Of a stretch of DNA of 64,000 nucleotides, positions 19,523 to 28,558 are shown piece after piece. The notes beneath the pieces were generated by a model. The model was not told the origin of the DNA. It made no database searches and saw only the letters and a program-made list of their open reading frames with translations. The stretch is from the NCBI GenBank assembly GCA_037481875.1, contig JBBFKY010000010.1:1-64000 (forward strand), written 5' to 3'. This stretch comes from Desulfosoma sp. GTDB lineage: Bacteria > Desulfobacterota > Syntrophobacteria > Syntrophobacterales > DSM-9756. Position 1 is the first letter of the stretch. Each line of letters opens with the position of its first letter. Position numbers and translations under genes: made by a program.

Positions 19523-20737
19523 ATGGGTCGGGGAGAAAAGGAATTTTGGCGCCGGCGTTTTTTAGGCACAGAAATGCTGCAGCCGAACCTTGACGGAACT
19601 CGCGTTTGGTTTCATGCTGCGTCGGTGGGAGAAGTCACAGGGGCCTTGGGTGTCATAAGGCGCCTGAACGCTCTGGATGCTCGAACCCAAGTGTTTCTCT
19701 CCGTAGGAACGCCTCAAGGTTACCTCTTTGCCCGGTCTCACCTCCCCGAAAACGTGAGGGTTTTTGCGGCTCCTTTGGATGTTCCATGGGCCGTGCGGCG
19801 CACGGTCATAAATCTTCATCCACATCTTTTTGTGGCTTTGGAGAGTGAATTTTGGCCTGTGCTCCATGGGTTCTTGAGAAAGTATGGAATCCCTGCGGTG
19901 CTTTTGAACGGCCGTATGTCAGAACGGTCATGGCGGCGCTATCAGAAGTTTTTTTTTCTCTTCGGCCCTGTTTTTGGTGCTATTCAATGGGCATCCGTGA
20001 AAACCTCTGAAGACAAACAAAGACTGATTTCTCTCGGGGTTTCTCCAGATCGAATCACCGTGACCGGTTCCGCCAAATACGATACTTTGCAGGATCGTGC
20101 CGATCCCTCCTTGATCACGTCATGGCGGCGACGCCTGGATCTGGATCAAAACATTCCTGTGATGGTTTGTGGAAGCCTGCGCGGGGAGGAATGCCGGACT
20201 CTGTTGGACATATTTGTCAAACTGAAAAGGGACTGCGCCACTTTGGTGGGTATCTTTGCCCCTCGCCATATGGACAAGGTTTCCTTCATGACGGACTGGC
20301 TTCAAAAACAGGGGATAGCTTACGAATTTTTGTCTTCATTTCTTTCAAAAACTGAAAGCCGGCGTCGATGTGACTGCCTTGTGGTGGACAGTATCGGACA
20401 TCTTTTTGACTTGTACGGTTTAGGGAATTTGATTTTTTGCGGCGGAACTTTGGTTCCTGTAGGAGGACACAACATCGTGGAGCCTGTGGCGTGGGGAAAA
20501 ACGGTGCACTATGGACCTCACGTGGAGAAGGTGATGGAGGAACATCGTGTTCTGCAGGAGCATGGGGTCGGGATCATGGTACGTGGTGCCGAGGAACTTT
20601 ATGAACGATGGCGAAAATCCCTTCTTGCCGGAACCCTTTCCGAATTTCATAGTTCTGCTGCGAGAACAGCACTGCAGGAACTTGGCGGCGTTGCCGACCG
20701 CCAGGTGAAAGCACTGCAGAGGTTTTTGAATCCGTAG
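19523..20737 (+). CDS. waaA: 3-deoxy-D-manno-octulosonic acid (Kdo) transferase, lacking the usual N-terminal anchor
   Basis: WaaA adds Kdo to lipid A precursor, so a Kdo-type LPS is expected. The 404 residues contain the catalytic Glu in FHAASVGEVTGA, ALESEFWP, LLNGRMSERSWRRYQ, GSAKYD and the CMP-Kdo-binding GGTLVPVGGHNIVEP. The family normally starts with a hydrophobic segment of about 25 residues. Here only 26 charged residues precede FHAASVGE, and an in-frame TGA at 19502-19504 just upstream of AAGGAG and ATG 19523 rules out an extension. The enzyme may therefore attach peripherally. Upstream is the 259-base divergent region shared with asnS. Confidence 0.92.
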   Translation: MGRGEKEFWRRRFLGTEMLQPNLDGTRVWFHAASVGEVTGALGVIRRLNALDARTQVFLSVGTPQGYLFARSHLPENVRVFAAPLDVPWAVRRTVINLHPHLFVALESEFWPVLHGFLRKYGIPAVLLNGRMSERSWRRYQKFFFLFGPVFGAIQWASVKTSEDKQRLISLGVSPDRITVTGSAKYDTLQDRADPSLITSWRRRLDLDQNIPVMVCGSLRGEECRTLLDIFVKLKRDCATLVGIFAPRHMDKVSFMTDWLQKQGIAYEFLSSFLSKTESRRRCDCLVVDSIGHLFDLYGLGNLIFCGGTLVPVGGHNIVEPVAWGKTVHYGPHVEKVMEEHRVLQEHGVGIMVRGAEELYERWRKSLLAGTLSEFHSSAARTALQELGGVADRQVKALQRFLNP

Positions 20738-20843
20738 CCGATACCGAAGGCTTCCAATTAGCCTTAGGCTTTCTGTGTTTTTCTCTGATGCAGACGACTG
20801 ATAGTAAATTGCAACAATAGGTCAAACAGACGTGGAAGCGACC

Positions 20844-21635
20844 ATGGAAAGACTTATTCAGTTGTTGAAAGCGTACAAAGAGGGATCTGTGGAGTTGGAT
20901 CAACTTTTGGATTTTCTTAATCGTTTGCCTTTTGAGAATCTGGGTTTCGCTCGAGTGGATCATCATCGATTGTTGCGGCGAGGCTATCCTGAAGTTGTTT
21001 ACGGAGAGGACAAAGATGCCTCCCAAATCCTCCAGATCCTTAAAGCCATGTCTGTGACGGGAGCTCCGCTTTTGGTGACGCGTGTCAATCAAGAAAAGGC
21101 CATGGAGGTTTGTGCCTCAATGACGGATCTGCACTATGAGCCGAAGGCCCGCGTGCTGTACAGGAGAGGGTCGGCTCAGGAGAGTGCGGACTTAAAAAAA
21201 AGGCCTGTGCAGGTGTTGTCGGCGGGTTCTTCGGACCTACCGGTTGCCGAAGAAGCCGCCGTGACCGCGGAAGTTTTGGGACAACGGGTCCAGCGTTTCT
21301 ATGATGTGGGTGTGGCCGGCCTTCATCGATTGTTGCATCTTCTGGATGAATTGTCTCAAGCCGCCGTTTATGTGGTGGTTGCGGGCATGGAGGGAGCGCT
21401 TCCCAGTGTCGTCGCCGGCTTGGTCAGGCGTCCCGTGATCGCTGTCCCGACAAGCATTGGCTACGGAGCTTCTTTCAAAGGACTTGCCCCCCTCCTGGGC
21501 ATGCTAAACAGTTGTGCTCCCGGAGTGGCCGTGGTAAACATCGACAACGGTTTTGGAGCCGGCTATCTCGCGAGTATGATTGCCGATATGGCCAATGCTT
21601 GCCGGCTTGACGAATCCGAAGGTTCGGGAAAGTAA
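20844..21635 (+). CDS. larB: LarB: pyridinium-3,5-biscarboxylate mononucleotide synthase (nickel-pincer cofactor pathway)
   Basis: A PurE-related protein of 263 residues from ATG 20844 (GTG 20832 would add four). The N-terminal region has FENLGFARVDHHR and FPEVV-like RGYPEVVYGEDK. The C-terminal half has the carboxylase core: VLSAGSSDLPVAEEA, VVVAGMEGALPSVVAGL and PTSIGYGASFKG. LarB carboxylates and hydrolyses nicotinic acid adenine dinucleotide in the first step of nickel-pincer nucleotide synthesis for lactate racemase-type enzymes. larC and larE are not nearby, so the pathway must be completed elsewhere or this paralogue has another role. The unknown 141-residue gene follows after 12 bases. 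Confidence 0.88.
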   Translation: MERLIQLLKAYKEGSVELDQLLDFLNRLPFENLGFARVDHHRLLRRGYPEVVYGEDKDASQILQILKAMSVTGAPLLVTRVNQEKAMEVCASMTDLHYEPKARVLYRRGSAQESADLKKRPVQVLSAGSSDLPVAEEAAVTAEVLGQRVQRFYDVGVAGLHRLLHLLDELSQAAVYVVVAGMEGALPSVVAGLVRRPVIAVPTSIGYGASFKGLAPLLGMLNSCAPGVAVVNIDNGFGAGYLASMIADMANACRLDESEGSGK

Positions 21636-21647
21636 CAAGGAGAAACT

Positions 21648-22073
21648 ATGGCACGGGACTGGCGACCCAATGCGAGGGAGATGTCGGTCATCTCGAGGCT
21701 GGATCAAGCCAAAGAGGTGCAGCGTGCGCGGGCCCTGCAGTTGCTTCGGGACCATGTGGATGACCTCAGCGGGCGCATCGCCATGAAACTCATTGAAAAC
21801 AAACTGGTGGAAACCACCAGCAAGAACGAACTGGAGGAGCAAATTCACCGCTGCTTGACCACTTTGCTTACAGCCGAAGAATTTGAGGTTCAGTACCAGG
21901 TTGCCAATATTCGTGATCTGGTGCCTCGACCCCATTTTGTAAGCCTCTACGTCACGGCTTATATCATCGAAAAGCTTATCAATCACCGCTGCATCGTGGA
22001 TATTTACGGCACCGACGAAGAAATCTACCGCTGTGTTCATGCCCAGGTATCGCGCCTGATCCCTCTTCAGTAA
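21648..22073 (+). CDS. Protein of unknown function (141 aa), downstream of larB
   Basis: The family was not recognised. It is a soluble, charged, mainly helical protein with no signal peptide, no membrane segment and no obvious cysteine motif. The middle (NKLVETTSKNELEEQIHRCL) looks amphipathic. The C-terminal part (FVSLYVTAYIIEKLINHRC) is more hydrophobic. AAGGAG six bases before ATG 21648 and the 12-base gap to larB argue for a real, co-transcribed gene. It converges with the thiW operon with only seven bases between stop codons. Confidence 0.7.
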   Translation: MARDWRPNAREMSVISRLDQAKEVQRARALQLLRDHVDDLSGRIAMKLIENKLVETTSKNELEEQIHRCLTTLLTAEEFEVQYQVANIRDLVPRPHFVSLYVTAYIIEKLINHRCIVDIYGTDEEIYRCVHAQVSRLIPLQ

Positions 22074-22080
22074 CCCTCTT

Positions 22081-22647
22081 TCAGCACCGCACCAGCAGAT
22101 CGCAGCGGTCCATCAGTTGTTCCATGCGAAGACGTTCTCGAAGCGAAAAGGCGTCACAGCCTAAGCTTTGTCCGTAGTACCCGTTGACCACGCGCGTCGA
22201 AAAACCGTTCAGCCACGCCAACAATTTCTCCACAGGCCGTCCCTGCAGATACAGCGAGACGTCATTGACGAAGACCGCCTGTGCCAGAGCCGGTGTCATT
22301 TGCCTTAAAAGCAATTCGATGCGTTGGGCGTTTTCTTCGGCAAGCCGCCACCTTTCCTCCAAGGTCGCGGCTTGCAATCTAGGTGCAGCCAGCGTGGTGA
22401 AAAAGTAATGAATCTGCTCTGAAGCTGCAGGTGCCAGCCGACCTCCGATACCGGCCTGAAAGGCGGGATGCGTACTGGTGTGTGGAAGTTGAGGCGCCAG
22501 ATCCACAACGGCGACTGGTTCAGGGAAGGTTCGGCAATAGCTTTCGAGAAGCCGGGCCGTCAAAGTTGTTTTCCCTCGGTTGACTTCGCCGACGATAAGA
22601 ACAAATCGCCCTCGACAATCGTGGACGGAAATTGTTTTCGCTCTCAC
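22081..22647 (-). CDS. P-loop NTP-binding protein, last gene of the ThiW ECF operon
   Basis: A 188-residue protein starting at GTG 22647, whose GTG overlaps the TGA of the T-component gene (GTGA), so translation is coupled. Walker A is GEVNRGKTTL at residues 20-29, followed by VAVVDLAPQLP, where DLAPQ sits where Clp1/Nol9-type P-loop proteins have a D-x-D-x-GQ-like strand. There is no ABC signature, so it is not a transporter ATPase. Being fused by overlap to an ECF transporter is unusual. It might be a kinase or chaperone acting on the imported substrate (inference only). Confidence 0.7.
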   Translation of the reverse strand: MRAKTISVHDCRGRFVLIVGEVNRGKTTLTARLLESYCRTFPEPVAVVDLAPQLPHTSTHPAFQAGIGGRLAPAASEQIHYFFTTLAAPRLQAATLEERWRLAEENAQRIELLLRQMTPALAQAVFVNDVSLYLQGRPVEKLLAWLNGFSTRVVNGYYGQSLGCDAFSLRERLRMEQLMDRCDLLVRC

Positions 22648-23351
22648 CTTATCGACCTTTCCCAAAGAAACAGTCCCAGGAAAACGGCAAACGCCAACAC
22701 GGCCCAGCAAATGTCTCGCCGAGCCAAGGGACCTAGGCGCCTTTCAGCTTTGGTTTGGCGCGAAAAGCCCCTGGATTCCATGGCCAGGGCTAAGTTTTCC
22801 GCCAGCACAAAGGCTTGGACCAACAAGGGCATGACGAGGGCGAAAAGACGAGCCACATTGCTCAGTCGAAGGCGCACATCGATGCCTCGTGCCGTTTGCG
22901 CGTCATGGATATGATGAAGCGCCCGCCCCAGTAAAGGGACGTATCGCATGGCCGTGAGCAAAATGAACACTAGGGTGGCCGGCACTTTAAAGGATCGAAG
23001 TGCGAGGGCTAATTCCTCCGCCTTCAGAGTCTGAAAAAACACAGCCGATGCTGCGAAAAGATTGATGAGTCGAAGGGCCACATCCACGGCTGTTTCCAGG
23101 TCAAAGGCTATGGCGGAGATGACGAAAACCATCGCGACCATGGGCCAGACAAGATGAACCCAAGAAAGGCGAAGGGTTTCACGGGCCAGGGTGAAAAGTC
23201 CTATGGTGAGAAGCCCACTTTGGGCCATGAGTGCGGGTCGAGTTCTCGTGAGCAGAACCGCTGTGACCGCCAGCACTCCGATGAAAAGGCGGACCCTAGG
23301 ATCCAGTCGACGTGAAGTTTCCCATGGACCTTTGGAGGCAGCCTCTGTCAT
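22644..23351 (-). CDS. ecfT: ECF transporter transmembrane (T) component, CbiQ/EcfT family
   Basis: A 235-residue membrane protein with about five hydrophobic segments. It has the two short coupling motifs of T components: TARGID in a cytoplasmic loop (around residue 150) and ESRGF nearer the C-terminus. These Ala/Ser-Arg-Gly signatures contact the ATPase pair. Its ATG at 23351 overlaps the stop of the ATPase gene as ATGA. With thiW and the fused ATPase it forms a complete group I ECF vitamin transporter. Confidence 0.88.
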   Translation of the reverse strand: MTEAASKGPWETSRRLDPRVRLFIGVLAVTAVLLTRTRPALMAQSGLLTIGLFTLARETLRLSWVHLVWPMVAMVFVISAIAFDLETAVDVALRLINLFAASAVFFQTLKAEELALALRSFKVPATLVFILLTAMRYVPLLGRALHHIHDAQTARGIDVRLRLSNVARLFALVMPLLVQAFVLAENLALAMESRGFSRQTKAERRLGPLARRDICWAVLAFAVFLGLFLWERSIR

Positions 23352-24805
23352 GAGTGTTCTCTTTCAGGATCCATGGATTGATCTTCCACGAGGCGCCCCT
23401 GCTCCAGCACCAGACGACGGCGGCATACGGCCCGCGCAAAATCCGTGTCGTGGGTGACCACCATGATGCCCATGTGCCGATCCTTGGCAAGGGCTTTGAG
23501 CAGCTCAGCAAGTTGCCGGCGGAAACGACCGTCTTGGCCTGCTGTGGGTTCGTCCAGCACCAAAACCTGAGGTTTCAGGGCCAGAATGGAAGCAAGAGCC
23601 ACCCTTTTTTTCTCACCCTCACTAAGCCGATAAGGGCTATGATTCTTGAACTCGGTCAGGCCGCAAAGCTCGAAGGTTTGAGCCATCCATTCGCGGTCGG
23701 CCGGGAAACCTTTTCTTTCGAGAAACTTCGGGCCTGCCCATACTTCGTCCTCAACCCTCACTTTGAAGAATTGATCATTGGGGTTTTGAAAGCTTACCCC
23801 TATATGCTGCGCTCGTTGTGAAGGAGGCATCGTGTGAATGGGTTGACCGCACCAGAGCGCGGAACCTTCATGGGGCTTTAAGAGTCCGCCGAGAATCTTG
23901 ACCAGGGTTGTTTTTCCGGACCCGTTGGGGCCGGTGACGGCGACCCGTTCTCCCGCTCTAAGGGTAAACGACACTTTGTCCAGAATGGGCCTCTTATCCC
24001 GATAAAAACTGACCTGATTCAGCTCAAGCACTTCTGGCGCCTCAAGGATAGAGTCATCCTCCATGAGGTGCGAGTATTGTGGAAGGATACCCACATCCAT
24101 GAGATGGGAAAGAGATGCCTGCGGAGAGCCGTCAAAACGAACGCGGCCCGATTCCATGACAAGGCATCGATTTCCAGGGAAAGCCTTCGCTTCAAAAAGA
24201 TGTTCCGCCACTATGAGGCTTGTGTCGGAGTGAAGGACAGAGTTCAAGGCCTGCTGAACTCGTTTCCGATTTGGAGCGTCCAAATGGGCGTAGGGTTCGT
24301 CCAAAACCAAAAGACGAGGCTTGAGACACAAAGCGGAAGCCAAGGCAGTAAGCTGTTTTTCTCCGCCGGAAAGATCTTGCGGAGCCCGATGCCTTAGGTG
24401 TTCGATGCCGAAGAAGGAGAGAATTTCTTCGATTTTCTTGGAAAAGAGATGGTACGGGGTGGTGGAACGTTCCAAGGAAAACCGAAGTTCTGCTTCCACG
24501 GTGCTACAAAAAAGATATGCATCCGTGTTTTGGAGCACCAAGGCTACGTGTTCGCTCAGAACCGCCGGAGGTGTCTCGGGAACAGGTTGGTTGCAGACTT
24601 TTCCCCTGCCTGAAAAATGGCCGCCGAAAAAATGGGGTACCAAACCGTTAAGCACGTAAGTTAAAGTGGATTTTCCCGAACCGCTTGGGCCCAGAATGGC
24701 CAGCGACTCTCCAGGTTGCACATCCAGGCTGACATGATCCAGCGCCCACGAAGCCATTTCCTGGCGGCTCGGATAACGATACGCCACATTGTGCAAGTGA
24801 ATCAC
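23348..24805 (-). CDS. ECF transporter ATPase, two ABC domains fused (CbiO/YkoD type)
   Basis: A 485-residue protein with two complete ABC ATPase halves. Half 1 has Walker [10 protein letters not shown], signature LSGGEKQ and Walker B LLVLDEPYAHLD. Half 2 has GPNGSGKTT, LSEGEKK and VLVLDEPTAGQD. The start is GTG 24805, whose last bases form the TGA of thiW (GTGA overlap). A much longer open frame to 25300 only reads thiW out of frame. Fused A1-A2 subunits of this kind are typical of thiamine-related ECF systems such as YkoD (family knowledge). Confidence 0.92.
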   Translation of the reverse strand: MIHLHNVAYRYPSRQEMASWALDHVSLDVQPGESLAILGPSGSGKSTLTYVLNGLVPHFFGGHFSGRGKVCNQPVPETPPAVLSEHVALVLQNTDAYLFCSTVEAELRFSLERSTTPYHLFSKKIEEILSFFGIEHLRHRAPQDLSGGEKQLTALASALCLKPRLLVLDEPYAHLDAPNRKRVQQALNSVLHSDTSLIVAEHLFEAKAFPGNRCLVMESGRVRFDGSPQASLSHLMDVGILPQYSHLMEDDSILEAPEVLELNQVSFYRDKRPILDKVSFTLRAGERVAVTGPNGSGKTTLVKILGGLLKPHEGSALWCGQPIHTMPPSQRAQHIGVSFQNPNDQFFKVRVEDEVWAGPKFLERKGFPADREWMAQTFELCGLTEFKNHSPYRLSEGEKKRVALASILALKPQVLVLDEPTAGQDGRFRRQLAELLKALAKDRHMGIMVVTHDTDFARAVCRRRLVLEQGRLVEDQSMDPEREHS

Positions 24806-25284
24806 GGTTGCCAGAGGCCTCCCTTGCGCAGCAAATGCAAGGCGGCCAGTCCCAGCAGGGTGCCTCCTAAGGTACTGATGCTGAAGGCGGTCATAAGGGT
24901 GATTAAGGGAATGGTTTTTTTCATGAAAACGGGAGCCACAATCCAGACGCTCACCAAGGCTCCAAGAACTCCCGTGCCCAGAATTTCCCCAAGGGCGGCG
25001 GCGTAGATGTTTTTCGTGGCCTTGTAAGCGAGACCCGCAAGAAGAGCTCCGATCATTCCGCCGGGAAAGGCCAATAAGGTGCCCAGCCCCAGAAGATTGC
25101 GAATGACAGCGGCTGTGGCGGCAACCACCACGGCATACCACGGACCAAGCATGACAGCGCTCATCACGTTGATCATGTGCTGCGCGGGAAAACACTTGGC
25201 GATTCCCACCGGAATGAAAATGGGAGACAAAGCCACGGCGAGAGCCACAAAGATAATCGCTCTGGCAATGTGACGCGTCTGCAT
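24802..25284 (-). CDS. thiW: ECF transporter substrate-binding (S) component, ThiW family
   Basis: A 160-residue membrane protein with about five helices. It contains the ThiW hallmarks SPIFIPVGIAKCFPAQHMIN, GPWYAVVVA, IRNLLGLGTLLAFPGGMIG and LGEILGTGVLG. ThiW is thought to take up the thiazole precursor of thiamine. ATG 25284 follows GGGGGGAG on the minus strand. It is the first gene of a four-gene operon with successive 4-base overlaps. Thiamine relatives usually carry a TPP riboswitch upstream, but I could not recognise one here, so regulation or substrate may differ. Confidence 0.88.
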   Translation of the reverse strand: MQTRHIARAIIFVALAVALSPIFIPVGIAKCFPAQHMINVMSAVMLGPWYAVVVAATAAVIRNLLGLGTLLAFPGGMIGALLAGLAYKATKNIYAAALGEILGTGVLGALVSVWIVAPVFMKKTIPLITLMTAFSISTLGGTLLGLAALHLLRKGGLWQP

Positions 25285-25642
25285 CTTTCTCCCCCCTCAA
25301 ATCCTGATGAAAAAAGCTTGCACCTTGAAGGGCTTTGAATCATTCCTTGCCCGTTCCAAGTCGATTTTCATAACATGGCCCCATGCAAAGCGCAACGAAG
25401 CATCCGTCAAAGTCCCCTTGGCTGCATGCACACATGATTCAGGAATATGGAAAGGCTTTGATGGAAAATCCAAAGCAAAGGCTCTTTTCGACGAGTCTTT
25501 ATGGGGAAACGCCCGGTTTGGTTGACACACACGCCGACGGAAGGCTATGGTAGGGCGCATCTTTGTAGAATATGGAGAAAAACAGTCACGACTGTCATGA
25601 ATAAGGCCGGGGGCCTTGCCTTGAGATGGTGGAGCCGCAGGA
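25285..25642. other. Divergent intergenic region between thiW and the glycosyltransferase gene
   Basis: These 358 bases must hold the promoters of the minus-strand thiW operon and of the plus-strand sugar genes. No TPP riboswitch core, clear terminator or convincing small gene was seen. Confidence 0.5.
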
Positions 25643-26905
25643 ATGGGTAAGAATATTGGTTTTGTGTCCACTCGATTCGCCGGAACAGACGGCGTTTCTT
25701 TGGAAGCTGCCAAATGGGCTCAGATGCTTTGGGATCATCGCCATGTGTCCTATTGGTTTGCAGGGGTTTTGGATCGAAATCCTGATGTGAGCTTTTTGGT
25801 CCCGGAAGCTTTTTTTGATCATGAAGAAAACCAATGGATCAACCGTCGTGTTTTCGGTGTTCAGAAACGCACGCCTTACATTACGGGCCGTATTCATGCT
25901 CTTCGTGAATATTTGAAAATCAAGCTTTACGAGTTTATCGCCAAATTTGATATCGATATTTTGATCGTGCAGAACGCCGTCACCATTCCCATGCATATTC
26001 CCTTGGGATTGGCCATCACGGAACTGGTGGCCGAGTCGGGCATTCCGACGGTGGCGCATCATCATGATTTTTATTGGGAGCGCACGCGTTTTTCCGTAAA
26101 CGCCATTCAGGACTATCTACAAATGGCGTTCCCCCCCAAGTTGCCCAATATTCAGCATGTGGTTATCAATTCCATCGCTCAAGAAGCTTTAGCGCTGCGC
26201 ACGGGTATTTCTTCCATTATTATTCCTAATGTTTTGGATTTTGAGAATGAGCCATACGTGGACTGGGAATTCACCCAAAACTTTCGGGCGGAACTTGGGT
26301 TTCGTGAAGACGATATCCTCTTTCTTCAGCCGACTCGAGTGGTGCAGCGCAAAGGTATCGAGCATGCTATTGACCTGGTCCATGCTCTCGGGGATCCCCG
26401 TGTGAAACTTATCATTTCCCATGCCGCAGGAGACGAAGGCTTAGATTACTACCAATGGCTTCAGGATTATGCAGCGGACCACAACGTGGATATGCGTCTG
26501 ATTTCCCATCACGTGAGTGACAAGCGTGGTGTGAATCAAGACGGCTCGAAACGCTATGCTCTGTGGGACGTCTATCCTCACTGTGATTTCGTGACGTATC
26601 CCAGCACCTACGAAGGGTTCGGCAATGCTTTTTTGGAAGCCATCTATTTTCGCAAACCTCTTTTGGTCAATCGTTATGATGTTTTCGTGCGGGATATTGA
26701 GCCTCAGGGTTTTGATGTGGTGGTTATGGACGGATATGTTTCTGATCGTGTGGTTCGGGAGGTGCGGGAGATTTTGGAATCCTCGGAGAGGCGTCGGCGC
26801 ATGGTGGAGCACAACTACGCCGTGGCGACACGCCATTATTCCTATTCGGTGCTGCGAAGGCGGCTGGCCTTTTTGATTTCGAACTTTTTCGGCATTGAAA
26901 TTTAG
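25643..26905 (+). CDS. Family 4 (GT-B) glycosyltransferase
   Basis: A 420-residue retaining glycosyltransferase. The N-terminal half begins NIGFVSTRFAGTDGVSLEA and has VAHHHDFYWER. The C-terminal donor-binding half has FLQPTRVVQRKGIEHAIDL and ends in the acid cluster TYPSTYEGFGNAFLEAIYF, the E-x7-E-like motif of GT4. The ribosome site is modest. It leads the nucleotide-sugar cluster and precedes manC by 35 bases, so GDP-mannose is a plausible donor. Its overall shape recalls mannosyl-glucosylglycerate-type synthases, but this is not established. Confidence 0.82.
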   Translation: MGKNIGFVSTRFAGTDGVSLEAAKWAQMLWDHRHVSYWFAGVLDRNPDVSFLVPEAFFDHEENQWINRRVFGVQKRTPYITGRIHALREYLKIKLYEFIAKFDIDILIVQNAVTIPMHIPLGLAITELVAESGIPTVAHHHDFYWERTRFSVNAIQDYLQMAFPPKLPNIQHVVINSIAQEALALRTGISSIIIPNVLDFENEPYVDWEFTQNFRAELGFREDDILFLQPTRVVQRKGIEHAIDLVHALGDPRVKLIISHAAGDEGLDYYQWLQDYAADHNVDMRLISHHVSDKRGVNQDGSKRYALWDVYPHCDFVTYPSTYEGFGNAFLEAIYFRKPLLVNRYDVFVRDIEPQGFDVVVMDGYVSDRVVREVREILESSERRRRMVEHNYAVATRHYSYSVLRRRLAFLISNFFGIEI

Positions 26906-26940
26906 TAAAGGTGGCTTTGTGCCGGCTGAAGGGGGCAGCG

Positions 26941-28014
26941 ATGGTTGCGGTGGTCATGGCGGGAGGATCCGGAACACGATTTTGGCCTTTGAGCCGAGCT
27001 TCGTATCCCAAGCAGTTCTTGAAAATCATTGGGGATAAGCCCCTGCTTCGCGTAACCTATGAGCGTATTCGGCCGCTTTTTCAAGAGGATCGCATTTTGG
27101 TGGTGGTCGGGGCCGAGCATGAAGCTGAAACCCGTCGAATCCTTTCCGATACGCGTGCCAGAATCTTGGTGGAACCCTTTGGGCGAAACACGGCTCCTTG
27201 TGTAGGACTGGCTTCCCGATACGCCGCCTGGATGGGTGTCACGGAGCCCTTGGTGATTCTCCCGGCGGACCATTACATTGCCGACGCGGAAGCCTTTTGC
27301 CGTGCCATTGAAACGGCCGGTGCTCTGAGTGTGGCCGGTGGCATCGGCACCTTAGGGATTGTGCCCACGAGACCGGAAACGGGTTATGGCTATATTGAAG
27401 CGGTTCAAGATAATCCCATCAGCGACGGGGCCTATTCCGTGCTACGGTTCGTGGAAAAGCCGCCAGTCCATGTGGCCGCTGAATACTTTCAAAGCGGTCG
27501 TCATTATTGGAATGCGGGCGTTTTTGTGGCCACTCCGCAAACCCTTCTGCAGGAATTTTCAAAGCACATGCCGGCCTTTTTCGAGGGACTTAAGACCTTG
27601 GATTTGGTTTTTGAAACGCCTCGATTGGCAGATCATCTGACATCCATTTATGGTGAGGTGGAAAATATCTCTTTTGACTACGCTATCATGGAAAAGACGA
27701 GTCAGCCTGTGTTTGTGGTTCCTGTAAACTGTGGGTGGAGTGACGTGGGTTCTTGGATGAGTGTTTACGAAGTTCGCCGAAAAGACTACGGGGATGCGGA
27801 AGGCAACATCGTGCAAGGGGACGCCCACGCTATCCGATGCCGGGAATGTTTCGTCGTGGCGGAAGGAGGACGATTTGTGGCGCTCCTAGGTCTGGATCGA
27901 GTCCTGGTGGTCGACACGCAGGACGCTTTGTTGGTGGCCGGCCTTGAAAGCAACCAGGATGTACGGTTGATCGTCGACCATCTGAAAGAGCATGGACGAA
28001 AAGAACTTCTATAA
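26941..28014 (+). CDS. manC: Mannose-1-phosphate guanylyltransferase (short, single-domain type)
   Basis: This enzyme makes GDP-mannose from mannose-1-phosphate and GTP. The nucleotidyltransferase signature [20 protein letters not shown] is at residues 8-27. [23 protein letters not shown] and WNAGVFV follow in order. At 357 residues it lacks the C-terminal cupin isomerase domain of bifunctional enzymes. ATG 26941 follows AAGGGGG; an upstream GTG at 26911 is less likely. The Nudix gene starts inside its last 23 bases. Confidence 0.93.
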   Translation: MVAVVMAGGSGTRFWPLSRASYPKQFLKIIGDKPLLRVTYERIRPLFQEDRILVVVGAEHEAETRRILSDTRARILVEPFGRNTAPCVGLASRYAAWMGVTEPLVILPADHYIADAEAFCRAIETAGALSVAGGIGTLGIVPTRPETGYGYIEAVQDNPISDGAYSVLRFVEKPPVHVAAEYFQSGRHYWNAGVFVATPQTLLQEFSKHMPAFFEGLKTLDLVFETPRLADHLTSIYGEVENISFDYAIMEKTSQPVFVVPVNCGWSDVGSWMSVYEVRRKDYGDAEGNIVQGDAHAIRCRECFVVAEGGRFVALLGLDRVLVVDTQDALLVAGLESNQDVRLIVDHLKEHGRKELL

Positions 28015-28537
28015 ATATTGTCCTTACTGCGCAGGTCCGGTGAAGCTTAACACTAAAGGTCGGCTTCATTGCGCGGTCTGCGATGTGGTGTTTTACAGAA
28101 ACCCGACGGTGGGCGTGGCGGTGGTGGTTTTGGAAAGCGGAAACCTGCTCCTGGTGCGTCGTCGAGGGCGGTATGAGGGACAATGGTGTATTCCCTGCGG
28201 TCATGTGGAGTGGGGCGAGGATGTGCGAGAAGCCGCCGCCAGGGAGCTCCTGGAAGAGACCGGTGTGCAGGTGCAGGTGGGGCCTGTGGTGGCGGTGCAC
28301 TCCAACTTTCACGATCCGGCGCAACTGACCGTGGGGATTTGGTTTTACGGACGCCGAATTGGAGGCACGCTACGGGCGGGATCCGATGCGCAAGCCGTCG
28401 GTTTTTTCCCCTTGGATCATTTGCCTGAACCGTTAGCATTCCCAACGGATGAGCGAGTGTGTGCCCTATTGCGTCGACATGCGCAGCATGGAACATTGGA
28501 GTCGTGGATTGCCTGCCTGGATAACGGTTTTGCTTAG
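27992..28537 (+). CDS. Nudix hydrolase with N-terminal zinc ribbon
   Basis: A 181-residue protein with a zinc ribbon (C10, C13, C28, C31) followed by a Nudix fold with the full box [20 protein letters not shown] plus TG. Enzymes of this build hydrolyse nucleoside diphosphate derivatives such as NADH, ADP-ribose or nucleotide sugars; which one is not visible. It overlaps manC by 23 bases, which suggests coupled translation and perhaps a housekeeping role towards nucleotide sugars (inference). Confidence 0.88.
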   Translation: MDEKNFYKYCPYCAGPVKLNTKGRLHCAVCDVVFYRNPTVGVAVVVLESGNLLLVRRRGRYEGQWCIPCGHVEWGEDVREAAARELLEETGVQVQVGPVVAVHSNFHDPAQLTVGIWFYGRRIGGTLRAGSDAQAVGFFPLDHLPEPLAFPTDERVCALLRRHAQHGTLESWIACLDNGFA

Positions 28538-28558
28538 GGATAGAAGGACAATGAAACC

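Noticed and set aside
24806-25300. Extension of the fused ECF ATPase to 650 residues
   Set aside because: The extra part is thiW read out of frame; the GTG at 24805 overlaps the thiW stop.
25285-25642. TPP riboswitch upstream of thiW
   Set aside because: No conserved core could be found by eye on the minus strand.
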